Part shown: in pieces, positions 23,500 through 23,621 of the stretch
Layout: every line of letters starts with the position of its first letter
How positions within the stretch are numbered: the stretch's first letter is position 1
Origin: a virus
Reading direction: 5' to 3' (one strand)
DNA length: 23,621 nt
Virus record (IMG/VR): IMGVR_UViG_3300044678_000489
Span: 1-23,621 of that record
Notes under the pieces: generated by a model
What the model saw: only the letters and a program-made list of their open reading frames with translations
What the model was told of the DNA's origin: nothing
Databases searched by the model: none
Translations under genes and position numbers: made by a program

Positions 23500-23621
23500 T
23501 GCCGCAAGTCATCGAGATTGATGGCGTCGGGCGCGTCGAGTTCCCGGACGGCATGTCGGACGACGACATCCGCTCGGCAATCAAGCGCAACGTGTTCCGG
23601 CAGACCGGGCAGGACGCGAAC
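23499..23621 (+). CDS. N-terminus of a further internal/ejection protein (partial)
   Basis: The ATG at 23499 overlaps the preceding stop, and 41 codons are open to the window edge. The start MPQVIEIDGVGRVEFPDGMS followed by DDDIRSAIKRN is a short alpha-beta motif often found at the very beginning of large phage ejection proteins and other virion proteins, where it may act as a packaging or anchoring tag. Whether the full protein also carries a transglycosylase domain cannot be seen here. Confidence 0.7.
   Translation, partial: MPQVIEIDGVGRVEFPDGMSDDDIRSAIKRNVFRQTGQDAN

Overview
The window is a stretch of a tailed-phage genome or prophage with podovirus-type (P22-like) virion architecture. 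All supported genes lie on the + strand and read as one late, virion-assembly operon. Base composition is high in GC, codons end mostly in G or C, and the protein types suggest a betaproteobacterial host, most likely Burkholderiales; this is inference from composition and general resemblance, not from a database match. No integrase, repressor, tRNA, CRISPR array or insertion sequence is visible, so lysogeny cannot be decided from this window.

Layout. (1) 1-778: the tail of one gene and two small genes, the last resembling a Q-type late antiterminator. (2) 775-1023: a sigma70-like promoter overlapping the stop of that gene, then a leader with six short perfect hairpins, at least one a good intrinsic terminator. 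This is the layout of a lambda-like pR'/tR' late control region. (3) 1024-5027: small terminase-like protein, large terminase, a short coiled-coil protein and a 770-residue P22-like portal. (4) 5024-11078: a roughly 6 kb block of beta-rich, repeat-rich and lectin- or kelch-like proteins inserted between portal and scaffold, probably fibre or decoration proteins, closed by an intrinsic terminator at 11101-11125. (5) 11145-13089: scaffold and an SU10-type (DUF5309-like) major capsid protein, followed by a terminator-like hairpin that ends just before the next start codon. (6) 13140-13466: a small conserved-looking protein. (7) 13459-16035: three overlapping enzyme genes: a TPR-plus-glycosyltransferase resembling O-GlcNAc-transferase architecture, a SAM-dependent methyltransferase, and a GT8-like glycosyltransferase. 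(8) 16037-20627: head-tail adaptor, two beta-rich virion proteins, a tail nozzle beta-propeller and a small tail protein. (9) 20629-23621: two internal/ejection proteins and the start of a third that runs off the window.

How it fits together: terminase packages DNA through the portal into a capsid built on the scaffold. The adaptor and nozzle form the short tail, and the internal proteins would be ejected with the DNA. The fibre block and the beta-rich tail genes supply surface proteins. The enzyme cassette just after the capsid gene is the most interesting element. Its position suggests it modifies a virion protein with a methylated sugar, although modification of a host surface glycan cannot be excluded. 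Gene joints are very tight, with ATGA, GTGA, TAATG and TGATG overlaps, which points to translational coupling.
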